From positions 2,277,501-2,341,500 of the forward strand of contig NZ_CP072648.1 of the NCBI RefSeq assembly GCF_018304825.1: a stretch of DNA of 64,000 nt, given 5' to 3'. A program made the position numbers and the translations under genes. Shown piece after piece: positions 1 to 9,530 of this stretch (positions within the stretch are counted from its first letter, which is position 1; every line of letters starts with the position of its first letter). Source of the stretch: Chloracidobacterium validum. Its GTDB lineage: Bacteria; Acidobacteriota; Blastocatellia; Chloracidobacteriales; Chloracidobacteriaceae. The notes below the pieces were generated by a model. It had not been told where the DNA came from, searched no databases, and worked only from the letters and a program-made list of their open reading frames with translations.

Positions 1-107
1 CCAGTAAAAAACTGCGGATCGAAGCCGAGCGGGAAGCCATTCAGCGCCGGATTCGAGAAGTCACCCCGGACATCATTGACGACGTGGCCCGCCGATTTGC
101 GCGCTAG
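1..107 (+). CDS. C-terminal end of an unidentified protein (partial)
   Basis: An open frame enters from the left edge at base 3 and stops at TAG 105-107, giving 34 residues. The tail is highly charged, rich in Arg, Glu and Ile, and probably helical (it contains REAIQRRIREV). This is too short to assign a family. The next gene starts only 8 bases downstream on the same strand, so the two may be co-transcribed. Confidence 0.5.
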   Translation, partial: SKKLRIEAEREAIQRRIREVTPDIIDDVARRFAR

Positions 108-115
108 GGTATCAT

Positions 116-1405
116 TTGACGCAACCGAACCTTTCTGCGTCATGGGATGAAACCCACATGGATGACTATGCCGACTTTGCCCACGCTGTCTATGCGACCG
201 GTGTGCTCTCCGACCCATGGTTGTGGGGCGAGCCGCGTTTTCGGTTGCAGGGAGCCATCATCTCACCGTCCCTTGCCAACCAGTTGGCCGAGGCGGCTGA
301 AGCTGTGACCTACCTTCACCAGGCGCTGGTTGAAATCTTGCTGGATAAGCCAGAGTTCATCGCATCGTTTTATCAGCTCACCCCCTTCCAGCGCATGATG
401 TGGCAGGCGGCTGGAGGGATGTGGCATGGCATGGCGCGGGCTGACCTGTTCCTGTGCGCCGATGGACGCATCCAGTGCTGTGAACTCAACAGCGATACGC
501 CCTCGGGCCAACCCGAGGCCGTCTGGCTCAACCACCTCCGCCAAGCTGCCCACCCCGGCTGTCTTGACCCAAATCTGAACTTTCCGGCGCGATTTCTTGA
601 ACTGCTGCGTGAAAGCCACGCCAAACGCACGGACACGCCACTGACCAAGGTCGGGATTGTCTATCCGACCGAGTTGACAGAAGACCTCTGCATGATCGCC
701 GCCTTCTCACGGTGGCTGGAAGCTGAAGGGATACACGTCGTCACTGGCTCACCCTACAATCTCTGTCGAACACCAACCGGTGTCGCTTTGCTGGGCCAGC
801 CGGTGGACTTAATTCTGCGCCATTACAAAACGGACTGGTGGGGGGAGCGCCTGCCGGTTTGGGCAGATGCCGAGGGCTACCCTGACGATGAACCACTCAC
901 CGAGCCGCTGTTGGCCCTGCTAGATGCCGATGTGCAGGAACAGGTGACGGTCGTCAACCCATTCGGCGCGGTTGTGACCCAAAACAAGCTTTCATTGGCG
1001 TTCTTCTGGGAAGAAATGGAGCGCTTCACACCCGAAGCCCAGCAGCTCATTCGCCGCTTCATCCCTGAAACCTATCGTTTGACCCAAATTTCGCTTGACC
1101 GGCTATGTGATGAGCGCGAGCAGTGGGTTCTCAAAAGTGACTACGGCTGCGAGGGCGCGGAAACGGTTTGCGGCCCCTTTGTCACGCCGGAAGTGTGGGA
1201 GAAAGCCATCGAACTGGCCCTGCCAGAACACTTCGTGGCGCAGCGTTTCTTCGAGGTTCAAGCTGACAATGAAGGCTGGTTGCCTAACTATGGCGTGTTT
1301 GTGTTGGGCGGTGGGGCGGCCGGTTTCTTCACCCGCCTGTCGAAAAAGAGTACGGAATACAACGCGGTAACCGCGCCAACGTACATCAGTGGCACGCCAG
1401 CTTAG
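116..1405 (+). CDS. Glutathionylspermidine synthase-like ATP-grasp protein
   Basis: The protein has 429 residues and resembles the C-terminal amidase-free synthetase half of glutathionylspermidine synthase (GSP_synth family). Enzymes of this fold use ATP to join a carboxylate to an amine. The C-terminal block with VFVLGGGAAGFFTRLS and the upstream LKSDYGCEGAETV segment look like the ATP-grasp core. The start is a TTG at 116 with AGGG about 6 bases upstream. No glutathione or spermidine pathway gene lies nearby, so the real substrate is unknown. Many bacterial homologues of this fold are annotated only by similarity. The family call is fairly safe and the substrate is not. Confidence 0.7.
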   Translation: MTQPNLSASWDETHMDDYADFAHAVYATGVLSDPWLWGEPRFRLQGAIISPSLANQLAEAAEAVTYLHQALVEILLDKPEFIASFYQLTPFQRMMWQAAGGMWHGMARADLFLCADGRIQCCELNSDTPSGQPEAVWLNHLRQAAHPGCLDPNLNFPARFLELLRESHAKRTDTPLTKVGIVYPTELTEDLCMIAAFSRWLEAEGIHVVTGSPYNLCRTPTGVALLGQPVDLILRHYKTDWWGERLPVWADAEGYPDDEPLTEPLLALLDADVQEQVTVVNPFGAVVTQNKLSLAFFWEEMERFTPEAQQLIRRFIPETYRLTQISLDRLCDEREQWVLKSDYGCEGAETVCGPFVTPEVWEKAIELALPEHFVAQRFFEVQADNEGWLPNYGVFVLGGGAAGFFTRLSKKSTEYNAVTAPTYISGTPA

Positions 1406-1413
1406 TCAGCGCT

Positions 1414-2853
1414 TTAGTCAGCGCTGGGCGCACGATTGGCGAAATATCGCAAGATGGAGACCCCATCGACCGGCGGGCAGTTCAGTACCTGACAGGCATC
1501 GGCCACGTACTGGGGCCGGCGCATGCCAACGAGCACACAACTCAACTCCGGCAGGCTGCGCAACGTATTGATGGCCATTTGGCTGAGGGATTGCTCCCGG
1601 CTTTCATAGCCAGCGCTAGAGAGCTGCTTCCGCACGGCGTCCGACTGGTGCTGGGCCTGTGCTGCGGCAAACTCGGCTACTGACGCCAGCGCAGCATTGG
1701 CCAACGCCATAAACTGTTCCTGCCAGGCAGTGAAAGCCACCGCATGGGGAGGTGCTGGTGGCGTAAGCTGCTCCAGCCATCGGCGAACCGGCAGGACGAC
1801 CAGCCGGTAGGCGTTCTGCTCCCAGGCAAACGGGGAGTCAAGCCGTGGCGCAAGCTGAAGCAGCCAATCGGTTAAGCCACCTTCGCCCATGAGCGGCAGC
1901 TTGAAATCAGCCGTCAGCCGCGTCTCGTGCTCACGCAGTGGTGACAACGCCGCCGCCAAGGCGTCGAGCGATGGTCGGCTGCCTGGGGGCAGGAAGTCGG
2001 CCAACCGTACCATGCGCTGCTGTGTAAAGGCATTGAGGGGCCGGTTGGCCAGCGTGCCGATGCCCTTTGCCGTACACAATGCAAGTGGTGTCAAACCGGC
2101 ATTATTGATTTCTGTCACGGCCCCGGTCTCAAACAGGTTGAGTGGAAATTGCACCACCTTGAAGTGGTGATGCGGCGTGATGGACTCCGCCTGGGCCAAA
2201 CAGCGCGCAAGACTGGTGTGGGTTGGGTCGCGCTGTGGTAGCGGAAAGTTGTTTGAGGAAATGCCGTAGAAACGAAGCGTACCGGCAGCAACCTGCGCTT
2301 CGAGAAAGACAAAGGCTTCACGAATGCGGCGGTAGAACTCATCGTGATCGGCGTCCGTGACGCCATGCTTGGCACGAGCGTTGAGAAAGTATTCGGGATT
2401 ATGGAGCAAAAAGACATCCAGCGTGGCGACACCTAGGCGCTCCCGGCTGCGTTCAATCTGGGTTGCCAGAAAGTCTGGGTGGATGCAGTGCCAAAGACCT
2501 GGGCCGTACTTGACTACTTCGGGAAAGTGGCGACGCTGGGCCAAGCGCATGTTGTCGCCCTGGATGTACCCACCTTTTGTGACGATGATAACAGAAGCGC
2601 GATCAATGTCGCGGAGAACACGTCCGACGGTGCGTTCAGACCCACCGTCAGTGTAGTTGGCACTGGTGTCAATCAAATTCCCGCCTTGCGCCAGATAAGC
2701 ACGCAGCGCTGCCTCATGGGTTGGATCGTCTTCTTCGATGCGATAGCAGCCGAAGCCTAATGGATGACACCACAGCCCGGTCTGACCAAGCGGTTTGAAA
2801 TGTGGCGGGATCTCCTTTGGCGTGTGCGCGCTCCCTGCAATGGTGCTGGTCAT
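1414..2853 (-). CDS. Aldo/keto reductase family oxidoreductase
   Basis: The 479-residue protein has an aldo/keto reductase (TIM-barrel, NAD(P)H-dependent) N-terminal part. The catalytic tetrad is visible: Asp62 and Tyr67 in IDTSANYTDGG, Lys93 in IIVTKGGYI and His151 in LDVFLLHNPEY. Typical family members have 300-350 residues. This one carries a long extra middle and C-terminal region before a closing segment (LSCVLVGMRRPQYVADA) like the usual AKR cofactor-binding end. ATG 2853 follows a GGAGG ribosome site. It is convergent with the gene at 116-1405, with an 8-base gap between their stops. It lies downstream of the pil operon but behind that operon's terminator. The substrate cannot be predicted. 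Confidence 0.85.
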   Translation of the reverse strand: MTSTIAGSAHTPKEIPPHFKPLGQTGLWCHPLGFGCYRIEEDDPTHEAALRAYLAQGGNLIDTSANYTDGGSERTVGRVLRDIDRASVIIVTKGGYIQGDNMRLAQRRHFPEVVKYGPGLWHCIHPDFLATQIERSRERLGVATLDVFLLHNPEYFLNARAKHGVTDADHDEFYRRIREAFVFLEAQVAAGTLRFYGISSNNFPLPQRDPTHTSLARCLAQAESITPHHHFKVVQFPLNLFETGAVTEINNAGLTPLALCTAKGIGTLANRPLNAFTQQRMVRLADFLPPGSRPSLDALAAALSPLREHETRLTADFKLPLMGEGGLTDWLLQLAPRLDSPFAWEQNAYRLVVLPVRRWLEQLTPPAPPHAVAFTAWQEQFMALANAALASVAEFAAAQAQHQSDAVRKQLSSAGYESREQSLSQMAINTLRSLPELSCVLVGMRRPQYVADACQVLNCPPVDGVSILRYFANRAPSAD

Positions 2854-2882
2854 TCCCCCGACCTCCAGCGTGAACCGACAAC

Positions 2883-2909
2883 AAAAAAGCCTCCGCCACG
2901 CGAAGGCTT
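2883..2909 (-). terminator. Intrinsic terminator of the pil/roadblock operon
   Basis: On the minus strand AAGCCT pairs with AGGCTT (2904-2909 with 2887-2892). After one mismatch, three more pairs (2894-2896 with 2900-2902) close a 3-base loop. A run of six T follows on the minus strand. It sits 27 bases after the roadblock stop codon and before the aldo/keto reductase start, so it would end the pilM-to-roadblock transcript. Confidence 0.85.
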
Positions 2910-2935
2910 GTGACGAACTGCCCGAAGCTCATCAC

Positions 2936-3307
2936 CTAAACAAACTCTTTTTCAAGTAGCAGATGGGCTTTGCGTAATTCAAATCGCGCGCGCCCAATGT
3001 TACCGCCCGGCCCAAGCGTGAGGATGATGAAGTACTCGCGTCCAATCAAGCGCACCACAAGCCGGAAGTCATCCGACACCAGTGTTAGTTCATTCAACAG
3101 GCCTACGCCCGTGTCGGATGACATTCGCATCGTGTTACGCAACAGGGTCGCGTGTGACGTGGCAATCAGTGCAACATGCTCACCGAGTTCCATTTTCGAT
3201 GGGACTTGGGCTTGTTCGATAGCTAAGCCGTCAAGTCCCATAATGGCAATACCGATGCTGCCCTCGACCCGCTCCAGGATACCCTTGAGCAGCTCTGAAA
3301 ACGTCAC
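2936..3307 (-). CDS. Roadblock/LC7 domain protein
   Basis: A single roadblock/LC7 domain of 123 residues fills the protein. The fold is known from MglB-type regulators of small Ras-like GTPases and from other dimeric scaffolds. The start is GTG 3307, whose GTGA overlaps the stop of pilQ, with GGAGGG 5 bases upstream. The gene is therefore translationally coupled to the secretin and ends the pil operon. In Myxococcus, MglB acts with MglA to set type IV pilus polarity. A comparable pilus-linked role here is inference. No MglA-like GTPase is present in the window. Confidence 0.8.
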   Translation of the reverse strand: MTFSELLKGILERVEGSIGIAIMGLDGLAIEQAQVPSKMELGEHVALIATSHATLLRNTMRMSSDTGVGLLNELTLVSDDFRLVVRLIGREYFIILTLGPGGNIGRARFELRKAHLLLEKEFV

Positions 3308-6045
3308 GGCTGCCCTCCACTGGTGGCGGGCTGGGGAGAGACTGGTGGTTCACCACCAGAGAGAATGTTTTCGCCACGCCCAATACGGGGGGTAATAAAG
3401 AACAGGAGCTCACCAGTTGAACGTGACAACTCCCGCCGCTTGAAAAGTTCACCCAACAACGGCAAGCTGGAGATGCCTGGCGTTCGGAAGACATTTGTCG
3501 TTTCCGTATCATTGAGCACGCCACCGATGATCGTCGTACCACCATCGGGGACAATCACCTGGGTTGTTGCCGAGCGGCGGCTGATACTTGTGAACCCATT
3601 GATAACCTGTCCTGGAGCATCATTCGTCACAGATACGTTCAGAAGCACATTCCCCTCCGTCGTGATCTGAGGCGTAATGTTCAGGCCAATCGTTGCATTG
3701 ACAAATGTAACCGTCTGCGCCACCCCAACGCCGGCCGTAGCAATGAAGGGAATCTGTGTTCCAGAGGCAATCGTGGCTTGAGCGTTGTTGAGGACGGTGA
3801 CGCGCGGCGCGGCAATGGCCTTGGCTACCCCTTTCTGTTCGTTAGCCGTTAGGGTGGCAGCTAGTAACGCCGTTCCAATCGGCCCGGTTGTCAGGCCTAG
3901 GACGGACGAGCCGCCGCCGGAAATGCCTGGTGCTGCAACGGGGCCAATGAGAAGCCCCGGCGCCAGTGATGCCCCAGTTCCTCCACCCTCTGCAGCAGTG
4001 TCCAAAAACGTTCCGGCTGAAGTTGAGAACGCGGCCGCTCGTCCCTGACGGGTTGTAGCAGCCGCAAAGAGTTGAACACCTAGCTCACGTGAGAAGTTAC
4101 GTGAAGCAAACACAATCCGGGCTTCAATCTCAACTTGAGGTTCTGGCACATCGAGGCGGGCAATGACATCCCGAACTTGCTCTAGGGAGGAAGGAATATC
4201 CGTGATAATCACCGTGTTGGTTCGTGGATTGATCGAAATCCGCCCAGCCGGAGAAAGTGACTGCTGAACAATCGAGACAAACCCAATCCCACCCAGCAAA
4301 CCACCAAGCGGCTGCCCTGAAGGACTTTGGAGTGCAACCCCACCCGCTGCCTGCTGCTGAGCAGCATTTTGATCAACACGTTCGTACTTCAGCTTGAAGT
4401 ATTCGGTCACGGTCGGAGCGCTGTAAATCTCTTGAAGGCGCTGGTTTCGGCGATTTTGCTCCTCAGCCGTGATAGCCGCCACCGTCGCCACTCGCACGAT
4501 CATCCCCTCACGGCGATACGTAAGCTGGTTTGCGCGCAGGATGGATTCAAGCACTTGTGTCCAGGGCACCTGGTTGACCTTGAGGGTTACCGGAACCTTG
4601 CCAACTGATTTGTCGAGAACAAAGTTCACATCATAGTTATCAGAAATAAACCGGAGAATGTCGGAGAGATCAACATTGGTAATATCCAGACTCACCGGAT
4701 CGCCTTGATAGGACGGGTCACCAAACTGCGCGCCACGCCCCCCTTGCGGTCGCCGTCCTGTCGTGGGCGACGGGGCATGCGCCGGCGCGGACGAAGCCGC
4801 TTCAGATGTTGGCTTGACCTTTGCGGCTTTCTCTTTTGCCGATGTTTCGGTACTAGCACCAGCGCTCGCACTACGTGCTGGCGGAACCGTCAGCGCCGCC
4901 GGCTCTGGACGCGCGCTTGTCAGGCGCTTTGGCGTCGGTGCTTCCGAAGCATCTGCTTTGGAAGCCGGTGAAGCTGATGCTGTCGGCTGCAGTGTGGGTG
5001 TGCCGACGGACTTTTCAACCGAAGCATCCGTAACCACCCCATTTGCAGCCGGCATGGCCGAACTAGACGACGTCGACGCTCCAGGCTCACTGGCGACGGC
5101 TGCGCCGACCGATGCGCGGGCTGGTGACCCGGCGAAACGCACGACCAAACCGGACTCCGACTCACTCACGGTATATGGTACCGACTGCCTCAAGTCGAAA
5201 ACGACCCGAGTGGTACGCCCGTCTGGTTCGCCGACCCTGACTCTGGACACGAGGCTGTCGTCGCCAGAGATTGTCCGTTTTTCAACTGCTGCGGCTGCAT
5301 CAAAAAGGTCTATCACCAATCGAGAAGGATTCTGCAGGACAAAATGATTGTACTTTGGCCTGGCCGTGAGTCCCAACTCGGCAATTGTTGCATCATCCAA
5401 CTTGGCCAAGGTCACGGATTTGAGAGACGGCAACTTGGCGTTCGTTGACTTCGTTGCGCGGGATGCGCCTGTCCGGCTAAAGGTTACTGGTTGAACCACA
5501 GATGGCAAGGCTTCGCGCGCCGCCGGCGGGCCAGCAACGACGGACTCAGAAGATGGGCTTGCCTTGGGTTGAACGCCGCCCTCTCCAGCAAAAACCCCAG
5601 CCGCAGGGGCCTTCGTCGCCGGTTCAAACTCGATCACGAGCGATCTGGCGTCATTGCGCAAGTAGGAGCGCACTTCACAAGGCTCACGCAAGGTAATCTC
5701 AAGCCGCGACGTGGCCTGTCCAATCAATCCAGATTTGACGACAACTGAAGCAACCAGTCCCTGTTCAGCACGGTATTCAGGCTGTAATGCCGATGTGTCC
5801 GCGCCGTACAGGTCAATGGAAACCAAGTGTGGTTCAGGCTTTGACACATTATAATCAAGACGAGCCGTGCTCTGTAACTGGACACGTGTTACGGACGGCG
5901 AATCAGAGCGTACATCCAGCGTCGAGACGATGACGGTTTCCGGCGCAGCCGCAAGGCCCCGGATTGGCCTTGCCTCACACAACCCGAATCCACAGAGCAG
6001 GACGAGTGCCACGCTGACATATGAGCGTTTCGGCAGGGATTTCAT
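3304..6045 (-). CDS. pilQ: Type IV pilus secretin PilQ
   Basis: PilQ forms the outer-membrane pore through which the type IV pilus passes. The product of about 913 residues starts at ATG 6045, which has a strong GGAGGAG site 5 bases upstream; an ATG seven codons earlier lacks one. A signal peptide (SYVSVALVLLCGFGLC) is followed by two AMIN-type domains (about residues 45-135 and 205-305), a long Ala/Ser/Pro linker, an STN/secretin-N domain (about 445-530, VSLDITNVDLSDILRFIS) and the secretin domain ending near residue 890. AMIN domains usually bind peptidoglycan. The gene follows pilP and overlaps the roadblock gene by 4 bases. Confidence 0.95.
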   Translation of the reverse strand: MKSLPKRSYVSVALVLLCGFGLCEARPIRGLAAAPETVIVSTLDVRSDSPSVTRVQLQSTARLDYNVSKPEPHLVSIDLYGADTSALQPEYRAEQGLVASVVVKSGLIGQATSRLEITLREPCEVRSYLRNDARSLVIEFEPATKAPAAGVFAGEGGVQPKASPSSESVVAGPPAAREALPSVVQPVTFSRTGASRATKSTNAKLPSLKSVTLAKLDDATIAELGLTARPKYNHFVLQNPSRLVIDLFDAAAAVEKRTISGDDSLVSRVRVGEPDGRTTRVVFDLRQSVPYTVSESESGLVVRFAGSPARASVGAAVASEPGASTSSSSAMPAANGVVTDASVEKSVGTPTLQPTASASPASKADASEAPTPKRLTSARPEPAALTVPPARSASAGASTETSAKEKAAKVKPTSEAASSAPAHAPSPTTGRRPQGGRGAQFGDPSYQGDPVSLDITNVDLSDILRFISDNYDVNFVLDKSVGKVPVTLKVNQVPWTQVLESILRANQLTYRREGMIVRVATVAAITAEEQNRRNQRLQEIYSAPTVTEYFKLKYERVDQNAAQQQAAGGVALQSPSGQPLGGLLGGIGFVSIVQQSLSPAGRISINPRTNTVIITDIPSSLEQVRDVIARLDVPEPQVEIEARIVFASRNFSRELGVQLFAAATTRQGRAAAFSTSAGTFLDTAAEGGGTGASLAPGLLIGPVAAPGISGGGSSVLGLTTGPIGTALLAATLTANEQKGVAKAIAAPRVTVLNNAQATIASGTQIPFIATAGVGVAQTVTFVNATIGLNITPQITTEGNVLLNVSVTNDAPGQVINGFTSISRRSATTQVIVPDGGTTIIGGVLNDTETTNVFRTPGISSLPLLGELFKRRELSRSTGELLFFITPRIGRGENILSGGEPPVSPQPATSGGQP

Positions 6046-6198
6046 AGCTCTCCTCCGATGAAGCATTCACTATTGACCTAGAGAATCTAAACCTGACCAA
6101 ATCACTTGATGAACTTTATGTTGAGCCGGAAGACTGCCTTCCCGAAAAGCCAGTCACCAGCCGCGTGCCAGCCGGCCCAAAAAACTGGTCTCTTTTCG

Positions 6199-6915
6199 CT
6201 ACTGACCCGCCGTCGGCGCCCCCCCGGGCGGAGCTTTTGGAACATAATCCAAGAAGCGCTGCTTGGTGACGAGCTGTCCATTGCTCCGAACAATGATTTC
6301 CGAACAAGTTATGCGCCCCACAACTTGGGTATCTGACACACCAAATGAACGCGGCGTACGCTGGATACTGATAACCGAGCCATTCCAAAACTTTGATCCC
6401 TCACGCACGAACACGGTCGTCCCCGAACGACGCTCCTTGAGCAACGCGCCCAGTCCACGCTCAGTTGAGTAAATGCCCATGACGAGTAACTCTTCCACTA
6501 GGTATTTCTCCGACTCCGCTGGTGGTGGCTGCCCCTGGTCCAAACGACGGTCCCGAATTTCACGCCACTTTGCCTCGCGGGTCGGAAAGTCAGGATAAGG
6601 CAAATCAGTTACCGGCGGACGAAACGGCTCACGAATCTTGGTACTATCTCTGAAAGGGTCGTTGGATGGACGCCGAAATGGATCCCTCCCCGTGCCAGTG
6701 TAAGTCATGGGGATCGTGTCGGCCGTGGGACCCTTTGCCGGGGCCGCCCCTCCCTGACTACCAGAGGGCGCTTGCGGCAATCCAGCCGTCGCCTTCTGCG
6801 CAGTTGCCGACGGCGACTGTGCCCATGAAGGAACAATGACCATCGGCGTTAGCAACCCTGCCGCGCCAATGAGTATAGATAATTGACAGGTGCGGTTGAA
6901 AATATAGGCATTCAT
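6199..6915 (-). CDS. pilP: Type IV pilus assembly protein PilP-like
   Basis: PilP links the inner-membrane PilMNO complex to the PilQ secretin. The start is ATG 6915, 8 bases after GAGGA. An upstream in-frame GTG at 7038 lacks a ribosome site and would add an improbable leader. A hydrophobic N-terminal segment (LSILIGAAGLLTPMVIV) serves as signal or anchor. A Pro/Arg-rich low-complexity stretch follows, then a C-terminal beta domain with LLVMGIYSTERGLGALL and the usual closing SEIIVRSNGQLV. The call relies partly on position between pilO and pilQ, because PilP is poorly conserved. Confidence 0.85.
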   Translation of the reverse strand: MNAYIFNRTCQLSILIGAAGLLTPMVIVPSWAQSPSATAQKATAGLPQAPSGSQGGAAPAKGPTADTIPMTYTGTGRDPFRRPSNDPFRDSTKIREPFRPPVTDLPYPDFPTREAKWREIRDRRLDQGQPPPAESEKYLVEELLVMGIYSTERGLGALLKERRSGTTVFVREGSKFWNGSVISIQRTPRSFGVSDTQVVGRITCSEIIVRSNGQLVTKQRFLDYVPKAPPGGAPTAGQ

Positions 6916-7050
6916 TGGTATCGTCCTCGATTCCAGCTTACTTCCCTCTAGCTCGGCGCTTCCGAGTGCGATGCACCAGTCGGCAGCGGAATGAAGTCGT
7001 AAGCACGACGCAACGGAGTGAGATCCGTCCAGAATCACGCTGGCAGGGTG

Positions 7051-7632
7051 TCACTTTTGTTCTCCCTCGTCACCGAGAATGTCTTTCTCCGAAGCAAAAA
7101 ACGTCGTGAGTTGGTAGGTTGCCTCGATGGTTAACTTCGGGGTTTGAGCGCTGGCTTGACGAATTTCGACGTCTGAAACTTTGACAATGCGCTGAAGGGC
7201 AGCAATATCGGCAAAGAGCTGCCCAATTTGATCGTAGGTTGTGCCAGCTTTCACATTGACAGTTTTCTCGTAATAAAAGTCTCGCTTCTGAACATTACCC
7301 GGGCGAAACTCTCGGACCACCGCCGAACGTGAACGCGCAATGTTTTGAAGTTGAGCGAGCGTCTCCGATAAGCGCACTTCTTCCGGAATATTGACGCGAT
7401 AGGCTTGCAGGTCTCGCATGTATTCTTCGATCTTCTTTTTGTAATCATTGAGTTGCACGCGGACATTTTCCAATTCACGCACTTCAACATCTATTTTCTG
7501 GGCTTCTTTCTCGTCGCGCTCCGCCTGCGTCCGTATGTCACTGAACATCAACAAATCAATGAGGAAGCAGAAGACGCCAACGCCAACGATGACAATAAGA
7601 ATTTGGGCCCACAAAGGAACTCGCTCAAGCAT
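7051..7632 (-). CDS. pilO: Type IV pilus assembly protein PilO
   Basis: PilO is an inner-membrane bitopic protein that pairs with PilN in the pilus alignment complex. ATG 7632 is preceded by a strong GAGGAGGT site. The first residues of the longer open frame (to 7719) overlap pilN and are not needed. One transmembrane helix (about residues 8-28, AQILIVIVGVGVFCFLIDLL) is followed by a coiled coil (QAERDEKEAQKIDVEVRELE). A ferredoxin-like periplasmic domain with a YDQIGQLFADIAALQRIVKV core follows. The length of 194 residues is normal for the family. Confidence 0.92.
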   Translation of the reverse strand: MLERVPLWAQILIVIVGVGVFCFLIDLLMFSDIRTQAERDEKEAQKIDVEVRELENVRVQLNDYKKKIEEYMRDLQAYRVNIPEEVRLSETLAQLQNIARSRSAVVREFRPGNVQKRDFYYEKTVNVKAGTTYDQIGQLFADIAALQRIVKVSDVEIRQASAQTPKLTIEATYQLTTFFASEKDILGDEGEQK

Positions 7633-7645
7633 GCCGTGACCTCCT

Positions 7646-8302
7646 CTATTTTCCAGCCTGCGCAGCCTGCGCCGTACCAGGCGGCGCGGCTGGCTGAGGG
7701 GGATTATAGTCACACACAATCGTAAACTTCAGTGACTGCTGCTCAGTTGCGTCTGGAAGCGTTTGCCCAGTTTCTTGGAAAGTTGGATTGACGTTCGTGA
7801 AGAGTCCATTTGAGCGCAGTTCGAGCTGCTGGGCAAACTCGGTGATGATGTCCCGATTTTTCTTTTCGCGGTCTTTCTCGGCCCGATCAACCACACCTTC
7901 AATTGTCACTGAATTACCGCGCAGGAGAATTCTGTCTAACCGCACCCCAGCCGGAATGCGGGCGTTGACCTGAGACATAACGCCAACTGGGCCACGCCGC
8001 TCTGCATCAAGCTTCCTAATGATTTCAAGGCGGGTTTCGAGTAACTTCTTTCTTTTCTCGTATTCGTCCCGCTCTTTCTTGACCTGTTCCAATTCAGCTT
8101 TTTGCTTTTTAGCTTGTTCGAGGTGAGCCTTGGCATCCTTCGCCAGCTTGTCACTGTAAAAGCTGTCACCAACATAGAAGACGATGATCGCCATTGCTCC
8201 AAGTACAAGTAAGATGATTTGAGCCGTACCACGAACTGGAGCAGGCGCAGTTGTCGGTATCGGCTCACTAACGGCACTCGTGGCAAGATTGATTTTTGGC
8301 AT
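7646..8302 (-). CDS. pilN: Type IV pilus assembly protein PilN
   Basis: The short cytoplasmic N-terminus (MPKINLAT) resembles the PilN motif that docks into the groove of PilM. One transmembrane helix (about residues 28-48) follows, then a Lys/Glu-rich coiled coil and a periplasmic domain (VTIEGVVDRAEKD). ATG 8302 is chosen. A TTG two codons upstream (8308) is also possible, since neither has a strong ribosome site. The stop lies 13 bases before the pilO start. The C-terminal Pro/Ala/Gln-rich tail looks disordered. Confidence 0.92.
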   Translation of the reverse strand: MPKINLATSAVSEPIPTTAPAPVRGTAQIILLVLGAMAIIVFYVGDSFYSDKLAKDAKAHLEQAKKQKAELEQVKKERDEYEKRKKLLETRLEIIRKLDAERRGPVGVMSQVNARIPAGVRLDRILLRGNSVTIEGVVDRAEKDREKKNRDIITEFAQQLELRSNGLFTNVNPTFQETGQTLPDATEQQSLKFTIVCDYNPPQPAAPPGTAQAAQAGK

Positions 8303-8450
8303 ATTCAAAGTTGCTACTCAGCCGGCTTCAACAGGTTTGTCTTTGACCACCGACTGACCAGCTCTCCTCACAAGGACTGTGCAACGAGTGGTATAGGCAA
8401 ACAAGATAAATGTCCAATAGCCAAGTTGCCCACACCGGCATTACTGTTCG

Positions 8451-9530
8451 TTACTGTCCGGGCTGACGCGCTGCCAATCCGACAGCAACTGCCATCGTAG
8501 GTGACATTTCACGAATATACTCTTCGTCAAATTTTTTTGGATTCACAATAATCCGGGATGGATTGAAGGCATTGAAACGCTCTACGGGAATACCAAATCG
8601 CTCTGAAAACGCTGATGTCAAGCCAGACACTTTTGAACTTCCCCCAGCGATCAACACCCGATCCACCGGCGCGACATCCGATGGTGATCCAGCAGCACGC
8701 CAGAAATCCAGCGTTTTCTGAACTTCCATCGCCATCATATCCGTCACAGAATCAATGAGCGATTGAGCATCACTCGGCTGCAGGCCGTTATCTGTCGGCA
8801 CGCCGCGCTTCAAGGCTTCAGCTTGTTCAAACGTCAAGCCGAGCTCCTTCTGAAGTAAGTCAGTATATTGATTTCCACCAGCCGAAATATCGCGGGTGAA
8901 AACCGAATTGCTACCTCGAACGATGTTGATACTGGTCACACACGCTCCGACATCCAGAAGCGCTACCGTCGCCGTAGGCATAGGTTGGTAGTTGACTTCA
9001 TAAGCGTTTTGCAGGGCAAAAGCATCTACGTCAATAACCACTGGATTGCGACCAGCTTGAGAGATGACGGTCGTGTACTGGGCAATCTTGTCGCGCTTAC
9101 AGGCAACCAGTAAAACTTGCATCACACCGCTGGCTGGATCGCGTCCAACCACCGAATAATCCAAGTTGACATCCATAATATCAAAGGGGATGTGTTGGTC
9201 GGCTTCCCATTGAATCCGTTCCGCCAACTCATCGTCGGTCATATAGGAAACTTCGATTTTCTTGACAATCACAGAGTGCCCAGAAACCGACGTATTGACA
9301 TCTTTTGCCTTGATGTTGTGCTCTCCCAAAAGGCGACCAATGGCATCGCTGACGTGATTGAGGTCAATGATGTGACCGTCCACAATCGCGTCAGGAATCA
9401 AGTTCGCGTGACCGATTGCCAGTAACTCAAATCCATTCTTCAAAGGTTTGAGTTCAACTGCCTTGACCGCGCTCGAACCAATGTCAATGCCCACAACGGT
9501 TTTGGAACCGCTTAAACCGAACAGGCCCAT
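8451..9530 (-). CDS. pilM: Type IV pilus assembly ATPase-fold protein PilM
   Basis: PilM is an actin/FtsA-fold cytoplasmic protein that binds ATP and the PilN N-terminus, coupling the pilus motor to the envelope complex. The phosphate-1 loop VGIDIGSSAVKAVEL lies at the N-terminus, and VALLDVGACVTSINIV and VLIAGGSSKVSGL supply the second phosphate and adenosine motifs. The length of 359 residues is typical. It is the first gene of the minus-strand operon pilM-N-O-P-Q-roadblock, so the operon promoter should lie in 9531-10037. Confidence 0.95.
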   Translation of the reverse strand: MGLFGLSGSKTVVGIDIGSSAVKAVELKPLKNGFELLAIGHANLIPDAIVDGHIIDLNHVSDAIGRLLGEHNIKAKDVNTSVSGHSVIVKKIEVSYMTDDELAERIQWEADQHIPFDIMDVNLDYSVVGRDPASGVMQVLLVACKRDKIAQYTTVISQAGRNPVVIDVDAFALQNAYEVNYQPMPTATVALLDVGACVTSINIVRGSNSVFTRDISAGGNQYTDLLQKELGLTFEQAEALKRGVPTDNGLQPSDAQSLIDSVTDMMAMEVQKTLDFWRAAGSPSDVAPVDRVLIAGGSSKVSGLTSAFSERFGIPVERFNAFNPSRIIVNPKKFDEEYIREMSPTMAVAVGLAARQPGQ

